Numbered from the stretch's first letter, positions 17,048 through 26,790 are shown. The stretch: DNA of 64,000 bases from JAGPUQ01 sp036961295 (GCA_036961295.1 JBALVX010000001.1:186001-250000); one strand, 5' to 3'. The notes: a model not told the origin generated them from the letters alone. Translations and numbers: made by a program.

Positions 17048-17483
17048 AATCGAGCCGGGTATGCAGGTTACTTTGCATTTTGAATTGACCCTGGAAGATG
17101 GCGAGGTGCTAGACAGTAATTTTGGTGGTAAACCCGCACGTTTGACTGTTGGCGACGGTAATTTGCCCGCGGGATTTGAGCGCTTACTGGCAGGTATGGC
17201 GGCCGAAGAGCAGCACGCTTTCGAGGTGCCCCCCGAGGACGCTTTCGGCCAGCGTAATCCGGCCAACCTCCAGGAAATTAAACGCGATCAATTCGCGGCC
17301 GATATGGAATTAAGTCCAGGCCTGGTGATTAGCTTTGCCGATGCCGCCAAAGGCGAATTGCCCGGGGTGGTGAGCGAGGTGGGGGATACCACGGTGGTGG
17401 TTGATTTTAATCATCCGCTGGCGGGCAGGACTCTGGGATTTCGCGTGCATATCCTAAATGTTGAGGACGTCAGTGGAGTTTAA
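17034..17483 (+). CDS. fkpB: FKBP-type peptidyl-prolyl isomerase, SlpA/FkpB type
   Basis: Cytoplasmic prolyl isomerase and chaperone of the SlpA group. The order FKBP start (GMQVTLHFELTLEDGEVLDSNF), insert-in-flap domain (PPEDAFGQRNPANLQEIKRDQF) and FKBP end (DFNHPLAGRTLGFRVHIL) is typical, as is the length of 149 residues. The GTG start lies inside the 3-prime end of lspA (14-base overlap). Its position between lspA and ispH is conserved in gammaproteobacteria. Confidence 0.94.
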   Translation: MSGIKIEPGMQVTLHFELTLEDGEVLDSNFGGKPARLTVGDGNLPAGFERLLAGMAAEEQHAFEVPPEDAFGQRNPANLQEIKRDQFAADMELSPGLVISFADAAKGELPGVVSEVGDTTVVVDFNHPLAGRTLGFRVHILNVEDVSGV

Positions 17484-17519
17484 GTCGATGTTTAAAGGAA
17501 GTCCTGGGGCGAGTCGGCG

Positions 17520-18512
17520 ATGACGGTAATTCTCGCTAATCCCCGAGGTTTTTGCGCCGGGGTTGATCGCGCCATTGATATTGTCGATCGCGCACTCGAT
17601 CTTTACGGTGCACCCATCTATGTGCGTCACGAAGTGGTCCACAATAAATACGTTGTCGATACCCTGCGCGCACGCGGTGCGGTGTTTGTCGAAGAACTCG
17701 ACGAAATTCCCGATGATGCCACCGTTATTTTCAGTGCCCACGGTGTTTCTCGGGTGGTGCAACAAGGTGCGGAGCAGCGTGCCTTGCGCGTGTTTGATGC
17801 CACCTGCCCACTGGTGACCAAAGTTCACGTAGAAGTGGCACGCTTTGGTCGCGAAGGTCGCGATTGCATTTTAGTCGGCCATCGTGGACATCCCGAGGTT
17901 GAAGGCACCATGGGGCAATACGATACCAGCGGCGGCGGCACTATTTATTTGGTTGAGGACGAAGCGGAAGCGACAACGATTTCCGTGCAACAGTCCGAAT
18001 ATCTTGCTTATGTCACCCAGACCACCCTGTCTGTTGACGATACCCAACGCATTGTGGCGGTCTTGCGTGAGCGCTTTCCTACCATCGTTGGCCCGCGCAA
18101 GGACGATATTTGCTACGCCACCCAAAATCGTCAGGATGCGGTTAAACAATTGGCCCTGGAGTGCGACGTGGTGTTAGTGGTAGGTTCGCCCAATAGCTCC
18201 AACTCCAATCGTCTACGGGAGCTTGCCGAGCGCTGTGGTGCCTGTGCTTACTTGATTGATCAGGCGGATGAAATACAGCGAGACTGGTTGCTGGCACCGG
18301 AAGCGCCCGGCAATGAGTTGGCACGAACTGAGCTGACACAAACGGAATCGCCCCACTTATTGACCATCGGTGTCACCGCCGGCGCCTCTGCCCCCGAAAA
18401 ACTGGTGCAGGACGTGTTGGCCAGGCTGGCGGAATTTGGCGTTAATAAGGTAGTGGATCAGCATGGAAAAATCGAAAAAACCAGCTTTTCTATGCCGGTT
18501 GGACTAAGGTAA
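17520..18512 (+). CDS. ispH: 4-hydroxy-3-methylbut-2-enyl diphosphate reductase
   Basis: Last enzyme of the methylerythritol phosphate pathway; an iron-sulfur reductase making IPP and DMAPP. The three cluster-binding cysteines are in RGFCAGVDRA (Cys12), DATCPLVTKVH (near residue 96) and DDICYATQNRQ (near residue 198). The HEVVHNKYVV and VTAGASAPEKLV motifs are present, and the length is 330. A short acidic/Thr-rich insertion (NELARTELTQTESPH) precedes the last motif. AAAGGAAG lies upstream of the ATG. Confidence 0.97.
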   Translation: MTVILANPRGFCAGVDRAIDIVDRALDLYGAPIYVRHEVVHNKYVVDTLRARGAVFVEELDEIPDDATVIFSAHGVSRVVQQGAEQRALRVFDATCPLVTKVHVEVARFGREGRDCILVGHRGHPEVEGTMGQYDTSGGGTIYLVEDEAEATTISVQQSEYLAYVTQTTLSVDDTQRIVAVLRERFPTIVGPRKDDICYATQNRQDAVKQLALECDVVLVVGSPNSSNSNRLRELAERCGACAYLIDQADEIQRDWLLAPEAPGNELARTELTQTESPHLLTIGVTAGASAPEKLVQDVLARLAEFGVNKVVDQHGKIEKTSFSMPVGLR

Positions 18513-18536
18513 TAGCGATTTAAAAGCGAGGGAATC

Positions 18537-18557
18537 GACCGTTTGTCCGGTTTTTTT
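18537..18557 (+). terminator. possible weak terminator after ispH
   Basis: ACCG and CGGT can pair across a six-base loop, directly followed by a run of seven T (18551-18557). The stem is only four base pairs, so efficiency is doubtful. Confidence 0.35.
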
Positions 18558-18652
18558 CGCAGTCTGTCAATGTCAATAGATGGTTGTCGGACTATTTACC
18601 CGTTCGTCGATTAGCTTAAATTCAATTATTTTTTTTTGTTACCAATGGCGCT

Positions 18653-19237
18653 ATGGATATGAAAGCACAAAATAATCGTAACGACGCTCGGGCCTGTTCT
18701 CAGAAGGGCTTGGCGCGGGGAAATGGCTTTACGCTGATTGAGCTGATGATCGTGGTTGCGTTGATGGCAATTTTGATGGCCCTTGCGGGACCATCGTTTA
18801 CTAAATTAATGAATAGCAATAGGCTGCAGACGATGGCCGATAATTTTTATACCTCGGTTGTCCTGGCGCGAAGTGAGGCCCTGACGCGGAACGTGCCAGT
18901 CATTATGTGTAAAAGCAGTAACGGTAGTACCTGTGTGACGACGGGGGATTGGCAACAGGGCTGGATTGTTTTTGAAGACACTGATGTCTCCGGCAATAAG
19001 CATGCGACAAATGAGCCGGCTCTGAAGAGATACCCGGCTATGGCCGCTGGCTATACCTTAACGACAGCGGGTAGTACCTTCGCAAATCAATTAATTTATC
19101 GTCCCGATGGAACGGCTAATAGCTTTGACACCTTTCGTGTGTGCGACCCCGATGCCGACGTTACGACAGGGCTATCGATAGTAATCAGTATTGTTGGCCG
19201 GCCGCGAATGTCGAAGACGGTGGCGGGATGCTCATGA
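18653..19237 (+). CDS. fimT: GspH/FimT-family type IV pilus minor pseudopilin
   Basis: Prepilin-like protein with the cleavage and methylation motif GFTLIELMIVVALMAILMAL (cut after the Gly of NGF) and the FimT-type domain that follows (NRLQTMADNFYTSVVLARSEALTR). The 194 residues include a leader of about 24. It opens a minor-pilin cluster whose products prime pilus assembly together with PilY1. Its TGA overlaps the start of pilV as ATGA. The ATG at 18653 is supported by similarity more than by a strong ribosome site. Confidence 0.88.
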   Translation: MDMKAQNNRNDARACSQKGLARGNGFTLIELMIVVALMAILMALAGPSFTKLMNSNRLQTMADNFYTSVVLARSEALTRNVPVIMCKSSNGSTCVTTGDWQQGWIVFEDTDVSGNKHATNEPALKRYPAMAAGYTLTTAGSTFANQLIYRPDGTANSFDTFRVCDPDADVTTGLSIVISIVGRPRMSKTVAGCS

Positions 19238-19842
19238 GGTTATTGAATATGTTGATCGAATCCAGGCGTGGCGAGCGGGTCGGAATGCGTTATTTACAGC
19301 AGGGTGTGGGGCTGATTGAGGTATTGATTGCAGTGTTGGTGCTTTCGGTCGGTATTTTGGGTGTGGCTGCTTTGCAGATCACCGGAAAACAAGCTTTGAG
19401 TGACGCTTCGCAGCGCTCGGTCGCGACTGGCCTGGCGCGAGATATAGCGGAAAGGATGCGTAGCAACCCATCGGAGCTGGAGTCCTACGAGACCACTTTA
19501 GGTGGTGGAACAATAACAGAGCCAAGTACTTGTAGGAATAGTAATTGCACCACCGCCCAGCTGGCTGCCAGGGATCTTTTTGAGTGGGAACAACTACTCG
19601 ACGGAGCGGATGAAACTGTTGTCATCGGTGGGGTTACCACTAATACCGGTGGTTTAGTTAATCCACGGGCCTGCATTACACACACACTTGGCAAAATAAC
19701 AGTGGCGATTGCGTGGCGTGGTACCACTGACCAGCTCAATCCAACTACTTCCACGTGCGGTGAAAGTGTGACTTTATACGATACCGATAACGTGCGTCGC
19801 AGGTTACTGGTTATCAATACCTATATAGCGACTTTGAGCTAA
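19234..19842 (+). CDS. pilV: type IV pilus modification protein PilV
   Basis: Minor pseudopilin with the class signature QQGVGLIEVLIAVLVLSVGILGVAALQ, then typical ASQRSVATGLARDIAERMRSNP. The segment from about residue 60 is Ser/Thr-rich, with Cys residues that may form disulfides outside the cell. ATG 19234 overlaps the fimT stop (ATGA); ATG 19228 is also possible. The TAA overlaps the pilW ATG by one base. It works with PilW, PilX, PilE and PilY1 in the initiation complex of the pilus. Confidence 0.9.
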   Translation: MRLLNMLIESRRGERVGMRYLQQGVGLIEVLIAVLVLSVGILGVAALQITGKQALSDASQRSVATGLARDIAERMRSNPSELESYETTLGGGTITEPSTCRNSNCTTAQLAARDLFEWEQLLDGADETVVIGGVTTNTGGLVNPRACITHTLGKITVAIAWRGTTDQLNPTTSTCGESVTLYDTDNVRRRLLVINTYIATLS

Positions 19843-20894
19843 TGAATATGTTGGTTAATGATGCAGGTGGAAAACGCTTCGCGAAGATCCAGGCTGGGGT
19901 AAACCGGAGGGGGGTTAGCAATCAGCTGGGGTTTTCTATCATTGAATTTATGATCGCCATCTTACTAGGGATTGTATTAACCTCGGGGGTGATCAGTGTT
20001 TACATAGAAAGTAAACGCAATTACTCCTACGACGATGAAGTGGCTCGATTACAGGAAAATGGACGCTACGCGATTAACCTGGTTCGCAATGAACTAACGC
20101 AGGCCGGGTATTGGGGGGGGAGGCTTGACACTATCCCCTCTGCAGCGGTGACTACTGATTGCGTGAGTGCCGGTAACTGGGCCTTACAAATTGGCGATCC
20201 GGTTGATCTTATAGACACCTTTGCCATTTTGCTAAACACGGTTAAGGGCGAGGATATTAGCAATTGTCTGGATGCAACCGAAATTCAACTAGGCACAGAT
20301 ATTATCTCTGTGAAAAGAACAGCGGGCCAGGCGACCTTGAAAGACGGGGTTTTCCCAGCAGGCGTCGCCGCAGCAGACACTTCGCAATGGTATTTGAGGG
20401 TTGAAGATTACGGCGCGACCGTGTCCTGGGTTTATCTGAACAATTCGGGAAGCATTCCCTCAGCCGAAGCAACGGCGGGTTCAGGTTATGATTATTGGGA
20501 ATACTACGCCAAGGTGTTTTATATCCGTAATTTTGCAGAAACGTCAGGTGATGGCATTCCAACATTGGCTGTTGAATCCCTGAAGGGCGACGACATGGCG
20601 ACCGATGCCATGGTGAGGGGTGTTGAGGACATGCAGATAGAATTCGGTATTGATGCGGGCGAGGACGACACTCCGGATCAATATAAAGACGCCCCTACTG
20701 CCGGTGATTTGGAAAGTGTCGTATCCGCACGTATTTATTTGTTACTGCGTAGCGAAATTGAATTACCAGGCTATACCAACACTAAAATTTATACCCTGGG
20801 TGGCAAAATCCTCCCGGCAAAAAATGATGGTTTTATGCGCAAGGTCTATAGCACCACCGTGCAGATGCGCAACGCCATTCCCCCGGGTGCTTAA
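19842..20894 (+). CDS. pilW: type IV pilus assembly protein PilW
   Basis: Minor pilin of the PilW family: the prepilin-like segment is QLGFSIIEFMIAILLGIVLTSGVISVYI, followed by DDEVARLQENGRYAINLVRNELTQAGYWGG, a strong PilW hallmark. Length 350 is normal. It is translationally coupled to pilV and followed one base later by pilX. The leader is long (over 30 residues) and basic. Confidence 0.92.
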   Translation: MNMLVNDAGGKRFAKIQAGVNRRGVSNQLGFSIIEFMIAILLGIVLTSGVISVYIESKRNYSYDDEVARLQENGRYAINLVRNELTQAGYWGGRLDTIPSAAVTTDCVSAGNWALQIGDPVDLIDTFAILLNTVKGEDISNCLDATEIQLGTDIISVKRTAGQATLKDGVFPAGVAAADTSQWYLRVEDYGATVSWVYLNNSGSIPSAEATAGSGYDYWEYYAKVFYIRNFAETSGDGIPTLAVESLKGDDMATDAMVRGVEDMQIEFGIDAGEDDTPDQYKDAPTAGDLESVVSARIYLLLRSEIELPGYTNTKIYTLGGKILPAKNDGFMRKVYSTTVQMRNAIPPGA

Positions 20895-20895
20895 G

Positions 20896-21462
20896 ATGCG
20901 AATTGAGAAAAAGCAAATGATTCGATTGTCGACGACTAGCAGCGCTCCTTCCCGATCGAGGGGTGCGGTTTTAATAATTTCTTTAGTGTTTTTATTATTG
21001 CTGGCGATGGTGGCGACGACAGTGATGCAGACCAGTATTAGCGAAACCCAAATGGCGGGAAATTCCCAGTTTCGAGAGGAAGCCTTTCAGCGCGTACAGG
21101 CCATCGCTATGGCCATTGCTAACGATAGAGATAACTTCCCCACCACTGGTGATGTTGGTTATGTGTTATGCAACACCGTTGCGACCGGTATTGCTGCCTG
21201 CGATGAAACGTCCATAACCCTGGATAACGATATTGTAACCTACCCCACCGGAGTGACCTTGGATTACTGGGTAACGCGCGAGGGGCCAGAGATATTAGAT
21301 TCGCCGCCTTTTCGCGAGTCCGAGAGCAGTACTAGCAGCGTGACGAGTTACGACGCAGCCGTTTTTGAAGCGCACGCGTCTTACGATGGCGGCGCTGTAC
21401 GTTTAGGGCGAGCTGAAGTGGCACAGGGCGTCGCTATTAAAATTGTTTCATCAGCACAGTAG
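20896..21462 (+). CDS. pilX: type IV pilus assembly protein PilX
   Basis: The N-terminal segment SRGAVLIISLVFLLLLAMVATTVMQTSISETQMAGN is the PilX_N signature, followed by a helical FREEAFQRVQAIA and a Ser/Thr-rich C-terminal domain. I place the start at ATG 20896, right after the pilW stop; the frame is open further upstream inside pilW. About 188 residues. PilX-type minor pilins lack the usual Glu5 and support pilus assembly with PilY1, the next gene. Confidence 0.88.
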   Translation: MRIEKKQMIRLSTTSSAPSRSRGAVLIISLVFLLLLAMVATTVMQTSISETQMAGNSQFREEAFQRVQAIAMAIANDRDNFPTTGDVGYVLCNTVATGIAACDETSITLDNDIVTYPTGVTLDYWVTREGPEILDSPPFRESESSTSSVTSYDAAVFEAHASYDGGAVRLGRAEVAQGVAIKIVSSAQ

Positions 21463-21481
21463 TGAGATGAGGAGTAGAACC

Positions 21482-24400
21482 ATGAACAACATGAAAAAAA
21501 TTATTTGTATTGGGCTTGTTAGTTTGTTTAGCTCGAATAGCTACGTGCTTGCCGACGATATTGATATTTATCTGGGGTCAAAGCCTGCCTCTGCTCCCCT
21601 GGTGATGTTAATGTTGGATTGGCGGCCCAGCGTCTTCGCAAACCTCTGTAGTTCAATGGACGCTTCGTGCGAGGCGATAATGAGCCCGGAAGCCGCGGCT
21701 ATCCTAAAAGCTGCCAGAGCAGATGCGGGAACCCCATTAAGCGATTCCGTGTCTCTTTATGAAGCTTTTGTCGCAGTACTGCAGGTGGTGGTGGCTAACC
21801 CGGCTTTTGATCCTATTCATATGGGTTTAATGCTGAGCAACTTCACCGATGGTGGAACTATTCTTGAGGGTTATAAAAGACTCGGTGATACCATTTCTGC
21901 CGACACCCAATCCATTCGTCCTGCGCTGGCGGTCACGACGCAAAACAGGGACTACCTTATTTCCCGCCTACGTGAGATCACTGAGCCTTCGAATAATTCC
22001 AAATCGCACAAATTGCAGCCTAGTGAAACGTTTTATGAGATGTACAGTTATTTGAACGGCCTCGCAGTGCAGTTTGGCGACGCCGCGGGGACCACGAATA
22101 ACTTCCAAAGTATCTCGCCCCCGAACCCTGGCTTCGACTCCTTTATTCAAAGCGGGGGTAATTATATTGTGCCTCAGCAGTTCACCGATTATGCCTGTAC
22201 CAGTACTTACGCGATCATGATGGCGATGAATGTTGCCAACAATGACGATAATCTGGACGCGGCAATTACCAGTAGTATGTCGGCCACTGCGGCGGTTAAA
22301 TTCGAAGACATGCTGGAGTATATGAATGCTAACGACATCGCTACAAGCGGCGCGGCAACCGGCGACCAAAACCTGATCACCTGGGTTATTTCTGACTCGG
22401 GAAGTAAAGGTTCGACTGGCGTTTGGGCGGCGGCCGGCGGTTCCGGAGATGGCTTGTTGAATTTTGAAGATGCGGTCGCGCTGCAGGCCACTTTGGAAGA
22501 GGCCTTCACCGAAATTATCAGCGTGAGTAGTACCTTCGTTGCCGCTTCGGTTCCGGTTAACGTATTTAACCGTACCGAATCCCTGGATAATTTATACGTT
22601 GCCCTGTTTGAGGCGCGATCAACCATCGACTGGCCCGGCAATTTAAAAAAGCTCAAATTGGTGGATGAAGATATCAATGTTGATACCACGGGCGATGGTG
22701 TTGCCGATTCAACGGATGGCTTTTTTGATAATGTTATCGATGTGCTTGATAACGACGCCTTCGAAGTTGATGGTAATGATATTGGGCGAATAAGAACAGG
22801 GGCGCTAACCTTCTGGACTGATGTGGGCGAATTGCCGCCTCCTGACACCAACGAAGGGGAGGTCGTGGATCGGGATGGCCGTTCTGTGTTACGTGGTGGC
22901 GCTGGGCAGCAGGTACCCGGTTTTATCTCTGATGCACCGGGCGACGAGAATACTGATACAGGTGCACGGCAGGTCTACGTGACCCCAGCTTCGGGTGCCG
23001 CGCTAGAGCCCCTGGGTGTTATTGGGGCGACACCGAGTGCCTCAGAGATCATCGTGATCAATGAATTGCTTGGGGTTGATTACAGCGCGCTGAGTGCTGG
23101 TGATAAAAATACCGCCGAAGACGATGCTAATGAAATCATCAAATGGATGCGCGGTGAGGATGTAAATGATGCCGATGGCGATAGCAGTGTCACGGATGCA
23201 CGTCCCTGGATCATGGGCGCGTCGATTCACTCTCGGCCCCTGGCAATTAACTATGGGACTAGAGACAGTCATTCGACGACTAATCCCAATATTTTGTTAA
23301 TGATGGGCACTAACGATGGCTATTTCCATTTTTTCGAAAATACTGATCCTGGCGTTGGTGACTCCGATGCAGCTCTATTGGCACTGCAAAGCGGAACAGA
23401 GTTGCTTGCATTTATGCCACAGGAAATGCTGAGTAAGGTAAAACCCTTCAAAACTAACACCCAAAGCAGTAATAAGATGATCTACGGTGTTGACGGAGAG
23501 CCAGCTTCGCTAGTGGTCGATGATGACCGGGATGGCAATATTGAGGTCGGCGACGAAGTTTATGTGTATTTCGGTTTCCGCCGCGGTGGCAACGGTTATT
23601 ACGCCCTGGATGTCAGTAATCCTGATGTGGCTACTGTGCCGCCCACTATCGCCTGGAAGATTTTTCAGACCAGCGGGGGCAGTTTTGACGAGTTGGGCTT
23701 GACGTTTTCGAAGCCGGTAGTAACCAAGGTGAATTATAACGGCACCATAACGGATGTGGTTATTTTTGCCGGGGGTTACAACGGCGGCTGGGATAGCGGG
23801 TTCACCGCTCGCCTTGGCAAAGATTTAGGCGATGCTGATGATACTGTGGGTAATGCCATTTACGTGGTTAACGCCAGAACTGGTGCTTTAATCTGGAAGG
23901 TAAAACAAGGCTCGGGCGCTGCGAGCAATACGGTGTTTCAGCATGCTGACATGGTCGACAGCATCCCGGCTACGGTGGTGCCCTTAGATGTAAACAACAA
24001 TGGTGTTACCGACCGTTTGTATGTTGGTGATATGGGTGGAGCAGTGTGGCGTGTAGACATGCCGGAAGGCAGTGCGACAAATCAACGACGAGATAGCTGG
24101 TTTGCCAGTAAATTTGCCGAGCTGGGTACAGATGGTGCGCCGAACGATCGACGATTTTTTCATTCAGTCGATATCGTCTTAACCAAAGATGACACTGGAG
24201 ATTACGATGGTATTGCCATTTCCTCTGGAGACAGGGCGGATCCGCTGGGAGTAGATACAGAGAATTATTTGTTTTATATGAAAGATCGAACGACCACCAG
24301 CGGCGCTGCTTCCGTGAAGACCAGAAGCCCCTATGTGTTAAGCGATCTAGCTGATGTTACCCCTTGTCTAACCGGCGCCGAAACTGGTTGTGCGGCTCTT

Positions 24401-24781
24401 AGTATGGCCAATGGTTGGCGGATACAGTTAGAAGGAACGGGTGAAAAAAGCCTATCCAAACCCATCGTTGATGGTGGTATCGCAGTATTTACCAGCTTTG
24501 AACCGAGTGTTGGTGTTAGTACCTGTGATGCGACCGAGGGGGAAGGTTTCGCTTATTTAGTGAATTTGGCTGATGGTACTGCCGTGAATTCTATCCGAAA
24601 ATATCCAGTAGGGAAGGGTATTCCGCCAGGAGTAGTGGCTATTAATGGAGCGCTTATTATTCCGGGCGGTGGCATTATTGAGGACGGGGATGGTGCTGCG
24701 GACCGCAAAAAAATTCTAAAAAGTACCAGTAAAGGGAGCTGGCTAATTTACTGGCGCGAACTTGGTATTGATGACCTATAG
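21482..24781 (+). CDS. pilY1: type IV pilus tip adhesin / assembly factor PilY1
   Basis: Secreted protein of about 1,099 residues with a signal peptide (MNNMKKIICIGLVSLFSS, cleavage near VLA-DD). The C-terminal half is the PilY1 beta-propeller (PWIMGASIHSRPLAINYG, MMGTNDGYFHFFENTD, VYFGFRRGGNGYYALDVSNPD). A calcium-site-like motif DVNNNGVTD occurs near residue 838, and other Asp-rich stretches occur earlier. The N-terminal half would be the von Willebrand A region, but where the MIDAS motif DxSxS is expected the sequence reads LMLDWRPSV. It shares the minor-pilin operon; the start overlaps no gene. Confidence 0.92.
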   Translation: MNNMKKIICIGLVSLFSSNSYVLADDIDIYLGSKPASAPLVMLMLDWRPSVFANLCSSMDASCEAIMSPEAAAILKAARADAGTPLSDSVSLYEAFVAVLQVVVANPAFDPIHMGLMLSNFTDGGTILEGYKRLGDTISADTQSIRPALAVTTQNRDYLISRLREITEPSNNSKSHKLQPSETFYEMYSYLNGLAVQFGDAAGTTNNFQSISPPNPGFDSFIQSGGNYIVPQQFTDYACTSTYAIMMAMNVANNDDNLDAAITSSMSATAAVKFEDMLEYMNANDIATSGAATGDQNLITWVISDSGSKGSTGVWAAAGGSGDGLLNFEDAVALQATLEEAFTEIISVSSTFVAASVPVNVFNRTESLDNLYVALFEARSTIDWPGNLKKLKLVDEDINVDTTGDGVADSTDGFFDNVIDVLDNDAFEVDGNDIGRIRTGALTFWTDVGELPPPDTNEGEVVDRDGRSVLRGGAGQQVPGFISDAPGDENTDTGARQVYVTPASGAALEPLGVIGATPSASEIIVINELLGVDYSALSAGDKNTAEDDANEIIKWMRGEDVNDADGDSSVTDARPWIMGASIHSRPLAINYGTRDSHSTTNPNILLMMGTNDGYFHFFENTDPGVGDSDAALLALQSGTELLAFMPQEMLSKVKPFKTNTQSSNKMIYGVDGEPASLVVDDDRDGNIEVGDEVYVYFGFRRGGNGYYALDVSNPDVATVPPTIAWKIFQTSGGSFDELGLTFSKPVVTKVNYNGTITDVVIFAGGYNGGWDSGFTARLGKDLGDADDTVGNAIYVVNARTGALIWKVKQGSGAASNTVFQHADMVDSIPATVVPLDVNNNGVTDRLYVGDMGGAVWRVDMPEGSATNQRRDSWFASKFAELGTDGAPNDRRFFHSVDIVLTKDDTGDYDGIAISSGDRADPLGVDTENYLFYMKDRTTTSGAASVKTRSPYVLSDLADVTPCLTGAETGCAALSMANGWRIQLEGTGEKSLSKPIVDGGIAVFTSFEPSVGVSTCDATEGEGFAYLVNLADGTAVNSIRKYPVGKGIPPGVVAINGALIIPGGGIIEDGDGAADRKKILKSTSKGSWLIYWRELGIDDL

Positions 24782-24794
24782 GGTGAGAAAGAAT

Positions 24795-25232
24795 ATGAAC
24801 AGTCAGAAAAGCGCTGGGTTCTCCTTTATAGAACTAATGGTAGTAGTAGCGATAATAGCCATTTTATTTGGCCTGGCACTGCCTAGCTATCGGGAGTACG
24901 TGTTGCGCGCTAATCGCTCCGTTGCTCAGGCAGAGCTATTAGAAATGGCCGGGCGACAGGAGCAATATTTCGTCAACAACAAAACTTATACCACCAGTTT
25001 GGCTGCTTTAGGCTATCCAGCAACCTACTATGTTAACCGGGAAGGAGCACAGACTACGTCAGCTTTGGCTGTGTATCAGATGACTATCTCTAACGCCGGT
25101 ACGGCGACTTCGTTTAGTTTAACTGCTACCCGAAGAAACGCTCAGACGGAGGATACGGACTGTGGCAATCTCACTTTAGATAATCTTGGCAATAAGACTG
25201 CTAGTGGAAGTGGGGATCGTTGTTGGGGTTAG
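24795..25232 (+). CDS. pilE: type IV pilin-like protein PilE
   Basis: Short prepilin with the canonical cleavage region SAGFSFIELMVVVAIIAILFGLALPSYREYVLRANR (Glu5 present), then the PilE-type domain AELLEMAGRQEQYFVNNKTYTTSLAALGY and a C-terminal Cys pair (TDCGNL and DRCWG). 145 residues. ATG 24795 gives a short basic leader of eight or so residues. It is the last gene of the minor-pilin cluster, and its size and place indicate a minor pilin, not the major PilA. It converges on pilR. Confidence 0.9.
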   Translation: MNSQKSAGFSFIELMVVVAIIAILFGLALPSYREYVLRANRSVAQAELLEMAGRQEQYFVNNKTYTTSLAALGYPATYYVNREGAQTTSALAVYQMTISNAGTATSFSLTATRRNAQTEDTDCGNLTLDNLGNKTASGSGDRCWG

Positions 25233-25287
25233 AGGTTCGCGTTGCCCCAACAGCTTCTCTTCAGTGAGGGTGGATCGATGGGCGATT

Positions 25288-26757
25288 TTAGTCAATCCCC
25301 AGTTTCTTTAATTTATAACGTATCTGCCGAAAAGTAATCCCCAGTTTTTCGGCAGCAGCGGTTTTGTTCCAACGGGTTTCCTGTAAGGTTTTTTCCAGTA
25401 TCGAGCGTTCAATGTTGGCCAGGTATTCATCCAGATTGCCGATGTTCTCCAGTGTTTCCAGTGCTGGCACCGAGGTCTGGGCCGAAAATTGATCCGGGTG
25501 TTCCCCTTTATTTGAAGTTAAGCCATTTGAAGTTAAGCCATTAGAAATTACACCGTTTGCGTTAAGCGCTTCCGGTTTATTTTTCTCTCTAGCCCCACGT
25601 GTACCCGAAACCGCAAATTGTAAGTCTTCGGCCTGAATAAGATCGCCCTGACAAAGCGTATAAGCTCGTTCCAGCATATTTTCCAGTTCGCGTACATTGC
25701 CAGGAAATCCGTATTCGCTCAGTAGGGAGAGCGCTTGGGGACTGAGTTGTGGTGTGACTTCCGCATCCGCGCTCATGCCTAGTTTTTGTAAAAAATAAGC
25801 GGCCAGCGCAGGAATATCTTCCGCGTGCTCCTGCAAGCTGGGCACCTGAATTTCAATGACGTTAATACGGTAGTACAAATCCTGGCGAAACCGCCCTGTA
25901 GACACTTCGTGTTCCAGATTTTTATGGGTGGCACTTAATATGCGCACATCTACATTAACTTCTTTATCGTCGCCCACCGGGCGCACGGTTTTTTCCTGAA
26001 TGCTGCGCAGTAATTTTACTTGCATCGAAAGTGGTAAATCGGCGACTTCGTCGAGAAATAGGGTGCCGCCATTGGCGGCTTCAAACAAACCTTGTTTGTC
26101 TTGATAAGCGCCGGTAAAGCTACCTTTGAGATGACCGAAAAATTCGCTTTCCATTAATTCCGAAGGAATGGCGCCACAGTTGACGGGGACAAACGCGCCC
26201 TCCGCTCGTGGCCCCTGATAGTGTATCGAGCGGGCGACAATTTCCTTGCCGCTGCCGGATTCGCCATAGATAAACACCGGTGCCTGGCTGCGGGCGACCT
26301 TGCCGATTTGATCACGCAGCTGATTAATGGCCGGGGACTGGCCGATAAACTCACTGCGCCTGGCGGTTTTTTTAGATGGACTATCGGCCTGGCTAAGCTT
26401 CAGAGCGGTTTGCACCAGCGCGCGCAGGCGTTCCAGTTGCACCGGTTTGGAGACAAAGTCAAAGGCACCGCGTTGCAGGGCATCGACAGCCATGTCGGTA
26501 TTGCCGTGGGCGGTAATCATGGCGACGGGTAGCTCCGGATACTTGAGCTGAATATGATCAATTAAGTTAAGGCCGTCACCGTCGGGAAGACGCATGTCGG
26601 TGAGACAAAAATCAAAGGTATCCGCTTTTAAGGCGGCGATGCCGCCGGCAAGATCACCGGCTTCCGTTACCACCAGATCGAGTTGTTCGAGGGTGATGGT
26701 CAGCAGCTCGCGGATATCGGGTTCGTCGTCAATAATCAGCGCTTTGCGCAGAGTCAT
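25288..26757 (-). CDS. pilR: sigma-54 dependent response regulator PilR
   Basis: NtrC-family activator. The receiver domain has DDEPDIREL and the phosphorylation Asp in DFCLTDMRLPDG. The AAA+ domain shows Walker A GESGSGKE, the sigma-54 contact motif GSFTGAYQ and GGTLFLDEVADLP. The C-terminal Fis-type helix-turn-helix is TAAAEKLGITFRQIRYKLKKLG. In pseudomonads PilR with PilS drives pilA transcription. The linker before the DNA-binding part contains repeat-derived SNGLTSNGLTSN. It lies directly downstream of pilS. Confidence 0.93.
   Translation of the reverse strand: MTLRKALIIDDEPDIRELLTITLEQLDLVVTEAGDLAGGIAALKADTFDFCLTDMRLPDGDGLNLIDHIQLKYPELPVAMITAHGNTDMAVDALQRGAFDFVSKPVQLERLRALVQTALKLSQADSPSKKTARRSEFIGQSPAINQLRDQIGKVARSQAPVFIYGESGSGKEIVARSIHYQGPRAEGAFVPVNCGAIPSELMESEFFGHLKGSFTGAYQDKQGLFEAANGGTLFLDEVADLPLSMQVKLLRSIQEKTVRPVGDDKEVNVDVRILSATHKNLEHEVSTGRFRQDLYYRINVIEIQVPSLQEHAEDIPALAAYFLQKLGMSADAEVTPQLSPQALSLLSEYGFPGNVRELENMLERAYTLCQGDLIQAEDLQFAVSGTRGAREKNKPEALNANGVISNGLTSNGLTSNKGEHPDQFSAQTSVPALETLENIGNLDEYLANIERSILEKTLQETRWNKTAAAEKLGITFRQIRYKLKKLGID
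25511..25570. repeat. 15-bp tandem repeat inside pilR
   Basis: TTTGAAGTTAAGCCA occurs twice in perfect tandem (25511-25540), followed by diverged units TTAGAAATTACACCG and TTTGCGTTAAGCGCT. On the coding strand this gives the repeat NGLTS in the linker between the AAA+ and DNA-binding domains. Confidence 0.92.
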
Positions 26758-26790
26758 ATCTTGTCCTTGAGTCGCGGCTTGGCCTTTGCT

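Noticed and set aside
25221..25252. TGTTGGGG / CCCCAACA inverted repeat at the end of pilE
   Set aside because: Eight-bp arms but a 16-base loop and no T-run; not convincing as a terminator, though it lies between convergent genes.
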